Translations under genes and position numbers: made by a program
The notes under the pieces: model-generated
The model's database searches: none
Seen by the model: the letters and a program-made list of their open reading frames with translations, nothing else
Told to the model about the DNA's origin: nothing
In this document: piece after piece, positions 1 through 8,433 of the stretch
Position numbering within the stretch: the first letter of the stretch is position 1
Layout of the letters: every line of letters begins with the position of its first letter
Source of the DNA: Dyadobacter luticola
GTDB taxonomy: Bacteria; Bacteroidota; Bacteroidia; Cytophagales; Spirosomataceae
Length of the DNA stretch: 64,000 nucleotides
NCBI RefSeq assembly: GCF_005860805.1
Contig: NZ_VCEJ01000005.1
Span: forward strand, 496,001 to 560,000
Direction: 5' to 3'

Positions 1-169
1 AAACAAAGCTGGCCGTTTTTCCAGAGCCCGTTTTGGCGATGCCGAGTACATCGTTTCCCTTCAAAATCGCAGGAATTGCCTCGGTCTGGATGGGATAAGG
101 TTGAGTATAATTCTGTTCTGCGATGGTTTTTAATAGTGGTTCGGACAAGCCAAGCGATTTGAAAGACAT
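1..169 (-). CDS. DEAD-box RNA helicase, N-terminal fragment (runs off the window)
   Basis: Reading leftwards from ATG at 169, 56 codons are visible before the window edge. The fragment carries the conserved upstream Phe (F3), the Q motif with TQPYPIQTEAIP (residues 22-33, Gln at 28) and the Walker A motif AKTGSGKT (residues 45-52). This order and spacing is diagnostic of ATP-dependent DEAD-box RNA helicases, which unwind short RNA duplexes in ribosome assembly or mRNA decay. The very short N-terminus before the Q motif resembles the RhlE subgroup, but the C-terminal part that would decide the subgroup is not in the window. A promoter -7 element reading TATCTTTG on this strand lies at 204-197. 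Confidence 0.93.
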   Translation of the reverse strand, partial: MSFKSLGLSEPLLKTIAEQNYTQPYPIQTEAIPAILKGNDVLGIAKTGSGKTASFV

Positions 170-196
170 AATGGGCTACTGCGGATGATCAGGACG

Positions 197-237
197 CAAA
201 GATACCATTACCCGCAACATATCAGACCAACGTCTGA
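197..237 (-). promoter_or_regulatory. Helicase promoter -7 element with adjacent perfect palindrome
   Basis: On the minus strand 204-197 reads TATCTTTG, a full match to the Bacteroidota -7 consensus TAnnTTTG, about 28 bases before the helicase ATG. Just upstream, at 222-237, is the perfect inverted repeat TCAGAC-CAAC-GTCTGA. Its 6-4-6 layout and its place over the -33 region suggest a repressor operator, TetR family in style; the regulator is unknown. No TTG sits at the ideal -33 distance. Confidence 0.5.
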
Positions 238-283
238 CATCGCCTGAGCGCTTCCCCACATTACTTCATTTTCCATCAAAGAT

Positions 284-1879
284 ATGTCTTACAATCGCAG
301 GGAATTTCTACAACATTTGGGCTTCGGCGCATTGCAGCTTGGTGTGATCAGCGCTATCCCGGCCTCCGCCTGGGCCGCGTCGTTACAATACGGACAACTT
401 CCCCGGAGCTCGCCCGAGGCGCAGGGAATGTCGGCCAAAGGTATTCTGGACTTTGTGAGCGCGGTGGAAGCCGAGAAGCTCAACTTGCACAGTATGATGA
501 TTTTACGGCAGGGAAAAGTGGTGGCCGAGGGCTGGTGGGCACCTTATGCGCCGGATCTGAAACATACACTTTATTCTTTGAGTAAAAGCTTCACTTCCTC
601 AGCGATAGGGCTCGCAGTCGCCGAGGGAAAGATCAAAGTGGACGATAAAGTGGTTTCCTTTTTTCCAAATGATAAACCTGCTACAATCAGTGCGAACCTT
701 GCTGCCATGCGCATCAAGGATTTGCTAACCATGTCGACCGGGCATGACAAGGATTCGACGCCATCATTGAGAGATGGTAAAGATAATAACTGGGTGAAAG
801 CGTTTTTATCGCTGCCCGTGGAGCACGAGCCGGGGACATTTTTTGTGTACAACAGCGGCGCCACTTACATGCTTTCGGCTATCATTCAGAAAGTTACCGG
901 AAAAACATTGCTCGAATACCTAACGCCGCGCCTGTTTGAGCCGCTGGCGATTGAAGGGATGGACTGGGAAACCGACCCGAATGGTATCAATACCGGCGGC
1001 TGGGGACTAAGAGTAAAAACGGAAGATATTGCGAAATTCGGCCAGTTATATCTGCAAAAAGGGCAGTGGAATGGCAAGCAGATTTTGCCGCAAACCTGGG
1101 TAGATGAAGCGACGCGCTCGCACATTCAGTCCAAAGGTGGCGCCAGAAAACAGGAGGAAAATGACTGGCTGCAAGGTTATGGGTACCAGTTCTGGCGCTG
1201 CCGGCACGACGGCTACCGTGGCGATGGGGCTTACGGACAATACTGCATTGTGCTGCCGAAAGAAGATCTCGTGATCGCGATTACGAGCGAAACCAGCAAC
1301 ATGCAGGCTGTGTTGGACCATGTTTGGGACAACATTCTGCAATCGGTGAAAGCGACGGGCGTACCTTCTGACAAAGAGCAGCAGGCGGAGCTGCAAAAGA
1401 AAATTACCACATTGGCTTTGCCGCTGACTGCCGGTAAGCCAACTTCGGAACTGACCGCCAAATTACACGGCAAGAGTTTCAGCATTTCGGATAATGATTT
1501 GAAAATAAACAAGATATCATTTGAATTCGATAAAGGCTGGTGCTTGTTCCGACTGAAAGACGACAAGGGTGAACATTTGGTCGTGAATGGTTTGGGCAAC
1601 TGGAAAATAGGTATGACGGACTTGTCAACATTGCCTTTGAAACTGGTACTAACCCCGGTACCCGGCGAAAAGCTGACAAAAATTGCCTGCAATGGTGCCT
1701 GGATCGATGACAGCACATTTGAAATGACCTGGCGGTTTATCGAAACGGCACATTATGAAACCGTAAGCTGCAAGTTTACCGGTGATAGTATGCAGGTGGA
1801 ATTCAAAAGAAGCCTTGCCATTTTAAACAACACCAAAGACGCGCGGCCGATTTTGAGCGGAAAAATGCTTAACTCGTGA
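284..1879 (+). CDS. Secreted serine hydrolase, beta-lactamase class C family
   Basis: 531 residues. The N-terminus has a twin-arginine-like sequence NRREFLQ followed by a hydrophobic stretch ending at ASAWAA near residue 31, so Tat export to the periplasm is likely. The catalytic domain shows the SxxK motif SLSK (Ser98, Lys101) and the second motif YNSG at Tyr189, as in the Pfam Beta-lactamase (PF00144) family that includes esterases, DD-peptidases and class C beta-lactamases. Residues after about 360 form an extra C-terminal domain of unknown role. The protein is longer than a true AmpC (about 360-380 residues), so esterase or peptidase activity is more likely than antibiotic resistance. The ATG at 284 is the only start giving the whole signal. 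It is followed after 42 bases by a DUF2911 gene on the same strand. Confidence 0.88.
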   Translation: MSYNRREFLQHLGFGALQLGVISAIPASAWAASLQYGQLPRSSPEAQGMSAKGILDFVSAVEAEKLNLHSMMILRQGKVVAEGWWAPYAPDLKHTLYSLSKSFTSSAIGLAVAEGKIKVDDKVVSFFPNDKPATISANLAAMRIKDLLTMSTGHDKDSTPSLRDGKDNNWVKAFLSLPVEHEPGTFFVYNSGATYMLSAIIQKVTGKTLLEYLTPRLFEPLAIEGMDWETDPNGINTGGWGLRVKTEDIAKFGQLYLQKGQWNGKQILPQTWVDEATRSHIQSKGGARKQEENDWLQGYGYQFWRCRHDGYRGDGAYGQYCIVLPKEDLVIAITSETSNMQAVLDHVWDNILQSVKATGVPSDKEQQAELQKKITTLALPLTAGKPTSELTAKLHGKSFSISDNDLKINKISFEFDKGWCLFRLKDDKGEHLVVNGLGNWKIGMTDLSTLPLKLVLTPVPGEKLTKIACNGAWIDDSTFEMTWRFIETAHYETVSCKFTGDSMQVEFKRSLAILNNTKDARPILSGKMLNS

Positions 1880-1921
1880 TTTTACAAACAACTAAACAAT
1901 TATAAAAGAACAACCACATCG

Positions 1922-2476
1922 ATGAAAAAGAACATTGCGCTTTGCCTCGTATTGATTATCAGTGCATTAACAGCACAAGCCCAGAAATTCAGTCCGCTGG
2001 ATAAAAGCCCGCGTGACATTGCCTACTTTCCTAATAATTTCTCTCACGACCGGAAAGACGGTGAGAAAGCTTTGGTAAAAGTTTCGTACAGCCGCCCGTC
2101 GCTCAAAGGCAGAGAGGCATTCGGGAAGCTGGAACCTTACGGAAAAGTGTGGCGGGTAGGTGCGGACGAATCGACCGAGATTAAATTTTACCAGGATGCC
2201 ACATTCGGCGGCAAAAAGGTGAAAGCAGGCACTTACTCACTATTCGCGATTCCTGGTGAAAAAGAATGGACGGTGATCCTGAGCTCCGATTTGGATTACT
2301 GGGGTGCTTACAAATACAAAGAATCGGCCGACGTGCTGAGAACGACAGTCCCTGTTAAAAAAGCAGATGCGCCTATTGAGAACTTTTCGATCGTGTTTGA
2401 AAAATCGTCGGATAAAGCAGCGAATATGTTTATGGGCTGGGATAACACGGTGGTAGCGGTGCCGGTAGCATTTTAA
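1922..2476 (+). CDS. DUF2911 family secreted protein
   Basis: 184 residues with a clear Sec signal peptide (MKKN, hydrophobic core, cleavage near AQAQ at about residue 20). The remainder matches the DUF2911 pattern common in Bacteroidota: VKVSYSRPSLKGR, the stretch GKVWRVGADESTEI and KAGTYSLFAIPGEKEWTVI. The function of this family is unknown; members are predicted beta-rich periplasmic proteins. It may be cotranscribed with the preceding serine hydrolase, and a terminator hairpin follows at 2513-2554. Confidence 0.85.
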   Translation: MKKNIALCLVLIISALTAQAQKFSPLDKSPRDIAYFPNNFSHDRKDGEKALVKVSYSRPSLKGREAFGKLEPYGKVWRVGADESTEIKFYQDATFGGKKVKAGTYSLFAIPGEKEWTVILSSDLDYWGAYKYKESADVLRTTVPVKKADAPIENFSIVFEKSSDKAANMFMGWDNTVVAVPVAF

Positions 2477-2512
2477 GCATTAAGCAGCGGTTTAAACTGG
2501 CATTATTATTGT

Positions 2513-2554
2513 AAAAAGGCAGTTCGGCGGGCAATCGTTGACCTGCCTTTTTGT
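2513..2554 (+). terminator. Rho-independent terminator after the DUF2911 gene
   Basis: AAAAAGGCAG at 2513-2522 pairs with CTGCCTTTTT at 2543-2552, giving a 10-bp stem that ends in a T run. It separates the DUF2911 gene from the dehydrogenase gene starting at 2577. Confidence 0.8.
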
Positions 2555-2576
2555 TTGAAATCAACAACCAAAACCG

Positions 2577-3842
2577 ATGAAAAAAGAACATTTCCTGATG
2601 CTGTCCCTCTTCGGGATGTTGGCATTGGCCAGCTGCGGAAGTAAAGAAAAAGCCGAAAAAGAAGAAGCCGCGAAAAGCGGGCCGGATTCCGTCGCGACTA
2701 AGACCGATAGCCTGGTGTTGCCCGCGCCTTTTGCCACAGAATCGGTAGAAAACCGCCCGAAGGAAGAAGGCTGGCCGGAAGGAAAAATGCCCGTCGCGCC
2801 GGCCGGGTTCACTGTTTCCAAATATGCCGACAAATTTGACGGTCCGAGATGGACTTACATTGCGCCAAACGGGGACATCTTCGTAGCAGAATCAGGTACG
2901 AAAAAAAGCGCCGACCGCATCACCATGCTGCGGGATGTCAATAAGGACGGTAAGCCGGAGATGCGGGAGATTTTTATGGAAAAATTGAATAAACCGCTCG
3001 GAATGCTGGTGTTAAAAAATTATTTCTATGTGGCCAACACCAACGGGCTTTACCGCTACGCCTACAAGCCAGGCGATACGAAAATTACCAGCAAAGCCGA
3101 AAAGATACTGGATTTACCAGCAGGTGGTTACAATAATCACTGGACGCGGAATTTGCTGGCGAATGCCGACGGTTCAAAAATATATGTGTCGGTAGGTTCG
3201 GGAAGTAATGTGGCCGAGCATGGTATGGACAATGAGAAACGTCGCGCCAACATTCTCGAAATCAATCCGGATGGAACAGGTGAAAAGATTTACGCAAGCG
3301 GGCTGAGAAATCCGGTGGGTATGGACTGGGCGCCGGGGACGAATATGTTGTGGACGGCTGTCAATGAGCGTGATAAGCTTGGCGATGACCTGGTACCCGA
3401 CTACATTACCAGTGTGAAAGAAGGCGGATTTTACGGCTGGCCTTATTCTTATTTTGGCCAGAATGCCGATCCAAGAATGAAAGGCGAGCGGCCTGATATG
3501 GTAGCCAAGGCGATTGTTCCTGACGTACCTGTCGGCTCGCATACGGCATCTTTAGGACTTGCTTTTTATGATAAAAACAAATTTCCGGCCAAGTACCAGG
3601 GCGGCGCGTTCATTGGTCAGCACGGCTCGTGGAACCGATCGAAACTGGCGGGTTACAAGGTACTATTTGTGCCTTTTAAAAATGGTAAGCCAACTGGCAA
3701 GCCGGAAGATTTCCTGACGGGTTTTGTCGAGGACGAGGGCAAAGTGTATGGCAGACCGGTGGGAATAACCGTGATGGAAGACGGATCGATGCTCGTCAAT
3801 GATGATTCGGGCAATACGATCTGGCGGGTTACTGCGAAGTAG
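2577..3842 (+). CDS. PQQ-type sugar (glucose/sorbosone) dehydrogenase-like lipoprotein
   Basis: 421 residues. The N-terminus has a lipoprotein signal with lipobox LASC (Cys20) followed by a Lys/Glu-rich linker, so it should be membrane-anchored in the periplasm. From about residue 75 the protein is a six-bladed beta-propeller of the GSDH / sorbosone dehydrogenase family: GPRWTYIAPNGDIFVAES, YNNHWTRNL, SGLRNPVGMDW, GWPYSYFG and FIGQHGSWNRS are characteristic blade sequences. Relatives oxidise aldoses with PQQ, but many Bacteroidota homologues are not tested and no PQQ synthesis genes occur here, so the substrate and even the activity are inference. A TetR gene follows with its own promoter. 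Confidence 0.85.
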   Translation: MKKEHFLMLSLFGMLALASCGSKEKAEKEEAAKSGPDSVATKTDSLVLPAPFATESVENRPKEEGWPEGKMPVAPAGFTVSKYADKFDGPRWTYIAPNGDIFVAESGTKKSADRITMLRDVNKDGKPEMREIFMEKLNKPLGMLVLKNYFYVANTNGLYRYAYKPGDTKITSKAEKILDLPAGGYNNHWTRNLLANADGSKIYVSVGSGSNVAEHGMDNEKRRANILEINPDGTGEKIYASGLRNPVGMDWAPGTNMLWTAVNERDKLGDDLVPDYITSVKEGGFYGWPYSYFGQNADPRMKGERPDMVAKAIVPDVPVGSHTASLGLAFYDKNKFPAKYQGGAFIGQHGSWNRSKLAGYKVLFVPFKNGKPTGKPEDFLTGFVEDEGKVYGRPVGITVMEDGSMLVNDDSGNTIWRVTAK

Positions 3843-3874
3843 GATTGTCGAGGTTTAAATATTTTAGGTAAAAC

Positions 3875-3905
3875 TTGCAAAAATATACCAAACGGTATAT
3901 TTTTG
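3875..3905 (+). promoter_or_regulatory. tetR promoter with overlapping operator palindrome
   Basis: TTG at 3875-3877, a 20-base spacer, then TATTTTTG at 3898-3905 match the Bacteroidota -33/-7 promoter. The spacer and -7 box are covered by a perfect inverted repeat AAATATACC-AAAC-GGTATATTT (3881-3902), a typical TetR operator size. The layout implies autorepression of the gene starting at 3924. Confidence 0.8.
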
Positions 3906-3923
3906 CTTTTGTTATCAGGCAAT

Positions 3924-4517
3924 ATGAGCAAGGCAGAAAAAACCCGGCAATTTATTATTGAAAAAACGGCCCCGATTTTTAACACAAAAGGGTACGCGGG
4001 GACGTCTATCACCGATTTGACGGAGGCGACCGGGTTGACAAAGGGCAGCATTTACGGAAATTTTACCAATAAGGATGAAGTAGCGCTGGCGGCATTTGAC
4101 CATAACCTGAAATGCATGAACACTGCAGTGCGAGAGCAGATGGACGATCAGAAAACTGCGAAAGAAAAACTGCTGGTGTATGTGCGGGTCTACGAAAACT
4201 TCCTTTACGCACCTTTCCCGAAAGGTGGCTGCCCGATTTTAAATACGTCCACCGAAGCCGACGACACGCATCCGGGCTTGCGCCAAAGAGCGGCCGACGC
4301 CATCGAATCGTGGAAAAATCTGTTGTCAGACATTATAAAAAGGGGGATCGCAGACAAGGAATTCAAAAACAACATTGAGCCGGAGCATATCGCCATCAGC
4401 CTCATTGCGCTGATCGAAGGCGGCATTATGATCGGCAAGGTGACGGGGAAGCTGCATTACCGCAAGGCTATCATGGAATCCATTACAAAAATGATCGAAA
4501 ATGTAGGACTACTTTGA
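3924..4517 (+). CDS. TetR/AcrR family transcriptional regulator
   Basis: 197 residues from ATG 3924. The N-terminal helix-turn-helix lies at about residues 24-47 (TSITDLTEATGLTKGSIYGN, then F-T-N-K), the TetR_N signature. The C-terminal domain (TetR_C type, about 80-195) is the ligand-binding dimerisation part; the effector is unknown. A TTG at 3903 is in frame but lies inside the promoter -7 box, so ATG 3924 is preferred. The perfect palindrome on its own promoter predicts autorepression. The other target could be the flanking dehydrogenase or fabF, but no second copy of the 22-bp operator is visible near them. Confidence 0.9.
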   Translation: MSKAEKTRQFIIEKTAPIFNTKGYAGTSITDLTEATGLTKGSIYGNFTNKDEVALAAFDHNLKCMNTAVREQMDDQKTAKEKLLVYVRVYENFLYAPFPKGGCPILNTSTEADDTHPGLRQRAADAIESWKNLLSDIIKRGIADKEFKNNIEPEHIAISLIALIEGGIMIGKVTGKLHYRKAIMESITKMIENVGLL

Positions 4518-4610
4518 TTTCGCTAAATATTGGATTTGTTGCCATTTTTTTGGTGATTTGGCGGAAATCTTGGAGCGTAGCCTGCATGATCAGATAATTC
4601 TAAAACAGAT

Positions 4611-5861
4611 ATGAAAAGAGTAGTAGTTACAGGTTTGGGAGTCATTTCTCCCCTCGGAAATTCGGTTGACGAGTTCTGGGAAAATATTGTCAATGGCAAA
4701 AGCGGTGCTGCAACCATTACAAAAATGGATGTTTCCAAATTCAAGACGCAGTTTGGATGCGAGGTGAAAAACTTCAATCCGGATGAATATATTGAGAAAA
4801 AGGAGCTGAAAAAATACGATCTGCATACCCAGTACGCAATAGCAGCGTCGGACCAGGCGATTAAAGATGCAAACCTTGATTTTGCTACAATGCCTTTGGA
4901 AGACCGCTATGATGTGGGCGTGATCTGGGCCACCGGGAATGGCGGGATGGGCACATTTGAAAATCAGCTGCTTGAATTTCATGCTTCCGACGGCGTACCC
5001 CGGTTCAATCCTTTCTTTATTCCAAAAATGATCGTCGACATTGCGGCAGGTGTGATCTCGATCCGTCACAAGTTGCATGGGCCAAACTATTGTACCGTTT
5101 CCGCCTGCGCATCTTCCAACACGGCATTGATTTCTGCTTTTGATACGATCAGAATGGGTAAGGCAAAAATCATGGTGGCCGGCGGCTCGGAAGCAGCGAT
5201 TATCTATTCTTCCCTCGGCGGTTTCGGCGCGGCGCAGGCGTTGAGCAAGAGAAACGATGCGCCGGAGAAAGCTTCCAGACCCTTTGACAAAGACCGCGAC
5301 GGTTTCGTGATCGGCGAAGGTGCCGCGGCATTAATCCTGGAAGATTACGATTATGCGATTGCCCGAGGTGCCAAAATCCACGCCGAGATTGTCGGCGGAG
5401 GCATGGCAGCAGACGCCTATCACCTCACAGGTACCCCGCCCGACGGCATGGGCGCAGCATTGGGGATGCGGAAAGCATTGGCAGAAGCAGGTATCACGCC
5501 GGACAAAATCGACTACGTAAATGCGCACGCCACTTCCACCGGCTTAGGCGATATGAGTGAATTAAATGGTATGAAAGCCGTTTTTGGTGATCATCAGGTA
5601 GCGATCAGCGCGACAAAATCCATGACGGGTCACTTGCTGGGCGCGGCAGGGGCGCTGGAAGGTATCATCTCGGTTCTGGCTGCGGAAAACGACATTGTTC
5701 CTGGAACGATCAACACGGAAAACCTGGACGAGCATGTGCCGGAAGGAATGAACATTATCCTCGGTGCGTCGGTGAAAATGCCGGTTAACTATGTGTTAAA
5801 CAACACATTCGGTTTCGGCGGACATACTGCGACTTCTATTTTCAAAAAATATACGGAGTAG
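4611..5861 (+). CDS. fabF: 3-oxoacyl-[acyl-carrier-protein] synthase II (FabF type)
   Basis: 416 residues, normal for FabF/KAS II. It condenses malonyl-ACP with acyl-ACP in fatty-acid elongation in the cytoplasm. The Cys-His-His triad is present: Cys166 in VSACASS, His306 in NAHATST and His341 in GHLLGAAGALE. FGFGG near the C-terminus (NNTFGFGGHT) is the conserved glycine loop. Unlike the usual fabF, no acpP lies next to it, so it may be a second copy used in a specialised pathway (for example flexirubin-like aryl polyene or unusual fatty acids), but nothing in the window proves this. It converges on the Cof-type phosphatase gene, with only 7 bases between stop codons. Confidence 0.92.
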   Translation: MKRVVVTGLGVISPLGNSVDEFWENIVNGKSGAATITKMDVSKFKTQFGCEVKNFNPDEYIEKKELKKYDLHTQYAIAASDQAIKDANLDFATMPLEDRYDVGVIWATGNGGMGTFENQLLEFHASDGVPRFNPFFIPKMIVDIAAGVISIRHKLHGPNYCTVSACASSNTALISAFDTIRMGKAKIMVAGGSEAAIIYSSLGGFGAAQALSKRNDAPEKASRPFDKDRDGFVIGEGAAALILEDYDYAIARGAKIHAEIVGGGMAADAYHLTGTPPDGMGAALGMRKALAEAGITPDKIDYVNAHATSTGLGDMSELNGMKAVFGDHQVAISATKSMTGHLLGAAGALEGIISVLAAENDIVPGTINTENLDEHVPEGMNIILGASVKMPVNYVLNNTFGFGGHTATSIFKKYTE

Positions 5862-5878
5862 CAGGACCTTAATCCTGC
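5861..5878. repeat. Small hairpin between convergent fabF and phosphatase stops
   Basis: GCAGGA (5861-5866) and TCCTGC (5873-5878) form a 6-bp stem with a 6-base loop spanning the two convergent stop codons. It has no U-tract on either strand, so it is at best a weak bidirectional terminator or 3'-end stabiliser. Confidence 0.45.
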
Positions 5879-6666
5879 AACTCCGAAAGGACTTCTACCA
5901 CCCCGTTTTCATCGTTACTTTTGGCGATGAAACGGGCTATTTTTTTGACCTCCGGGTGCGCATTGGCCATTGCGTAAGAGTAATGTGCTTTTTGCAGCAT
6001 TTCCAGGTCGTTCAGGTAATCTCCAAAAACCATTGTCTGCTCCGGGGAGATGCCAAATTTCTGCTGGATTACTTCCATCGCCCGGCCTTTGTTGGCTTTT
6101 TTATCTGAAATATCCAGCCAGATCGGCCCGGAAACCTTCACCTGCAATTGTTCACTAAACTGCTTGTAATGCGGGTAACTGTTTATCTCTGAGCCAGCCA
6201 GGTCGCACAAAGTGAATTTCAGGAATTGGTCGTCTTCAATTTTAAGCAGATCGTCCACAATCTCAAACCGCTCGAAGTAGAGTTTTAAATGGTCGATAAA
6301 TTCCGGCCGGCTGTCCTGAACATACGCTTTTTTCTTGCCGCAAATGATGGGGTACGTATCGGGAATGTCTTTTGAAATGCGGATTAACTCGTGAACAATC
6401 CCGCTATCAGTAGCTTGCACGTGGATTTCCTGATCCTGAAAAACGACATAACTCCCATTTTCGGCTGCAAAAATCACCTCGTCTTTGATCGGGTCGAGGG
6501 TTTTGGTCAAATTATAATATTGCCGCCCGCTGGCTGCCACGAAAACAATGTCGCGCTCTTTTAACTTTCTGAAAATCGGGTAAAACGTTTCGTGTACTTC
6601 GTGTTGAGAGTTCAAAAGCGTACCGTCCATATCAGTCGCTATCAGTCGGATATCGGAGAAATTCAT
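5869..6666 (-). CDS. Cof-type HAD-IIB phosphatase
   Basis: 265 residues from ATG 6666; a TTG two codons upstream is possible but less likely. HAD motif I is DMDGTLLNS (about residues 13-21) with the two catalytic Asp residues, motif II lies at FVAASGRQY, and motif IV is GDYLNDLEML with a conserved Lys in KANKGRAM before it. This is the Cof/YbiV subfamily, soluble enzymes that dephosphorylate sugar phosphates, pyridoxal phosphate or FMN precursors. The substrate cannot be told from sequence. Upstream there is a 7-bp inverted repeat ACCTAAG/CTTAGGT (6683-6689, 6711-6717), which could be a regulatory site or the end of the preceding barrel gene's transcript. Confidence 0.9.
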   Translation of the reverse strand: MNFSDIRLIATDMDGTLLNSQHEVHETFYPIFRKLKERDIVFVAASGRQYYNLTKTLDPIKDEVIFAAENGSYVVFQDQEIHVQATDSGIVHELIRISKDIPDTYPIICGKKKAYVQDSRPEFIDHLKLYFERFEIVDDLLKIEDDQFLKFTLCDLAGSEINSYPHYKQFSEQLQVKVSGPIWLDISDKKANKGRAMEVIQQKFGISPEQTMVFGDYLNDLEMLQKAHYSYAMANAHPEVKKIARFIAKSNDENGVVEVLSELQD

Positions 6667-6733
6667 TTGCAATATTCATGTTACCTAAGTTTGCAAGGTA
6701 AATAAACCTGCTTAGGTTCCAAAAAAGCGCCTT

Positions 6734-7435
6734 TTAGTTGAGCTGATACTGCATGCCGACGCGGACTACTTTCATGTAAGCCTTAGGATTTCCGCCAATC
6801 CAGTCGGCCATCCAGTTTTTCACGCCGTTCGAGTAGCTGACATTAAAACCAAATTTTCCTGAAATGAGCTGAACCTGCACCCGTGGCCTGAAATCCAGCC
6901 CCGGTACAAGGTCGGTATTGGTACGGAGGCTTTCTTTGAAATATTCCGGCACATAGAGCTTTTCATAACTATTCAAACCGATACCAAAATCGGCGCCGCC
7001 ATTGACAGCCAGGCTCAATTCGTTGCCGAGCGGAATACGGTATCCAATGTGCGGGAACAAATTGACAAACTGGTGGCTGCTGATACTCTTGCCATTGGTC
7101 ACCATTACCATGTCGTCGATTGTGTAGGTTTTTACATTCATTCTTGTACGCAGCATCTCGTAAGCCGCGTCAAGCCCGATGCGGATCCTGTTCTTAAATT
7201 CCCGCTGGATAACCAGGCCGGCGCCGTAGGAAAATGCGGTTTTTGAACCAAATACCTGTGCAGGCGAAGGTTCGCAGTGACAAAAAACGCCACCGGTAGA
7301 AACATTGGTGACACCGACGGTAGATGCGCCCGAAAAAGCGGACAGGCCACCGTCGACATGTACGGCAAAAATCGTTTTCTGCGCAAAGACAGTTTGAAAG
7401 GGCAGGGATAACAGGAATAGGTAAAGGAATTTCAT
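6734..7435 (-). CDS. Outer-membrane beta-barrel protein of unknown function
   Basis: 233 residues with a Sec signal peptide (MKFLYLFLLSLPFQTVFAQ). The mature part alternates polar and hydrophobic residues with repeated short strands (SYGAGLVIQREF, IRIGLDAAYEML, LSLAVNGGADFGIGL, RVQVQLISGKFGFNVSYSNG) and ends with a C-terminal strand VVRVGMQYQLN, typical of small OMP_b-brl porin-like barrels in Bacteroidota. No catalytic motif is seen. A short Cys pair (CHCEPS) sits near residue 52. I cannot assign a function. Confidence 0.7.
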   Translation of the reverse strand: MKFLYLFLLSLPFQTVFAQKTIFAVHVDGGLSAFSGASTVGVTNVSTGGVFCHCEPSPAQVFGSKTAFSYGAGLVIQREFKNRIRIGLDAAYEMLRTRMNVKTYTIDDMVMVTNGKSISSHQFVNLFPHIGYRIPLGNELSLAVNGGADFGIGLNSYEKLYVPEYFKESLRTNTDLVPGLDFRPRVQVQLISGKFGFNVSYSNGVKNWMADWIGGNPKAYMKVVRVGMQYQLN

Positions 7436-7533
7436 AACGTTTCGTATAAAGTGAGTTACAAAGTGGATTTTGACAAGCGCAAAATGGTTGTAAGGGTATA
7501 AAAACTAATTTTGTCCGATCAAGGAGCCTATCA

Positions 7534-8433
7534 ATGAAATTCTCGAAATACTATCTCGCCGCTTTTGTCTCGTTTGTGATCTGGGGATTTTTCAGTTTGG
7601 CGCTGAAACCTTTGAAAGCGTACGCTTCGCTGGACATTCTGTTTTACAGGGTGTTCCTCTGCGCGGTGATTATGAGCGTGATCAGTTTGCTTGTCAGGCG
7701 GGAAGTTTTGAAAGATAATGTGCGCAAATTCCGCGCTATGCCTGCCAAACAAAGGCAGCGGGTAGCATTACTGACATTGGCCGGCGGAATATTATTGACG
7801 GCCAACTGGTTCTTCTTCATTTATGTAATGAACCACATCAGCGTCAAAGCCGCCTCATTTGCCTACCTCGTCTGCCCGATCATGACTACGGTGATCGCCT
7901 TTTTTGTACTGGACGAAAAGCTGAGCAAGTGGCAGTGGGCCGCGGTTTTACTGAGCATTACCAGTTGTGCGCTGCTCTCTTTCGCCAACATTGCCGACGT
8001 CGCTTACAGTATGATCGTCGCTTTATCGTACGCACTTTATCTGGTGAGCCAGCGCAAGAATGCAGGTTTGGATAAATTCCTGGTACTTACGGTGCAGATC
8101 CTTTTTTCCGCGCTGATCCTGCTTCCATTTTATCCCAAATACAGCGCAGAAGTACCAGCAGAGCCGGTTTTCTGGATTTTAATATTCCTGATTGCCGTGT
8201 TGATGACGATCGTGCCGCTTTTCCTCAACTTGTATGCTTTACAAGGAGTTACCTCTTCCACGATGGGAATTTTGCTGTATATCAATCCCCTGATGAATTT
8301 CGCGATCGCACTTTTCTACTTCCACGAGCCGATCAATATGATCCAGATCACGGCTTACTCGCTGATCCTGCTATCGATCGTTGTTTTCAATGAGCGGTTT
8401 ATTTTCCGGAAAAGGCAAGCTGCTATGAGCTAA
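7534..8433 (+). CDS. EamA/RarD-like drug/metabolite transporter
   Basis: 299 residues, about ten hydrophobic segments, beginning with YLAAFVSFVIWGFFSLALK and containing the RarD-like signature ILFYRVFLCAVI. EamA (DMT superfamily) proteins move small metabolites across the inner membrane by proton exchange or facilitation; RarD proteins have no firmly established substrate. A -7 element TAATTTTG is at 7506-7513. The stop codon at 8431-8433 overlaps the stop codon of the convergent UbiA-like gene by two bases. Confidence 0.88.
   Translation: MKFSKYYLAAFVSFVIWGFFSLALKPLKAYASLDILFYRVFLCAVIMSVISLLVRREVLKDNVRKFRAMPAKQRQRVALLTLAGGILLTANWFFFIYVMNHISVKAASFAYLVCPIMTTVIAFFVLDEKLSKWQWAAVLLSITSCALLSFANIADVAYSMIVALSYALYLVSQRKNAGLDKFLVLTVQILFSALILLPFYPKYSAEVPAEPVFWILIFLIAVLMTIVPLFLNLYALQGVTSSTMGILLYINPLMNFAIALFYFHEPINMIQITAYSLILLSIVVFNERFIFRKRQAAMS

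Noticed and set aside
1231..1716. Open frames opposite the serine hydrolase gene
   Set aside because: No family pattern and full overlap with a well-supported gene.
284..1879. Serine hydrolase as a class C beta-lactamase
   Set aside because: Much longer than AmpC, with a second domain and no AmpC-specific features beyond the shared SxxK and YxS motifs.
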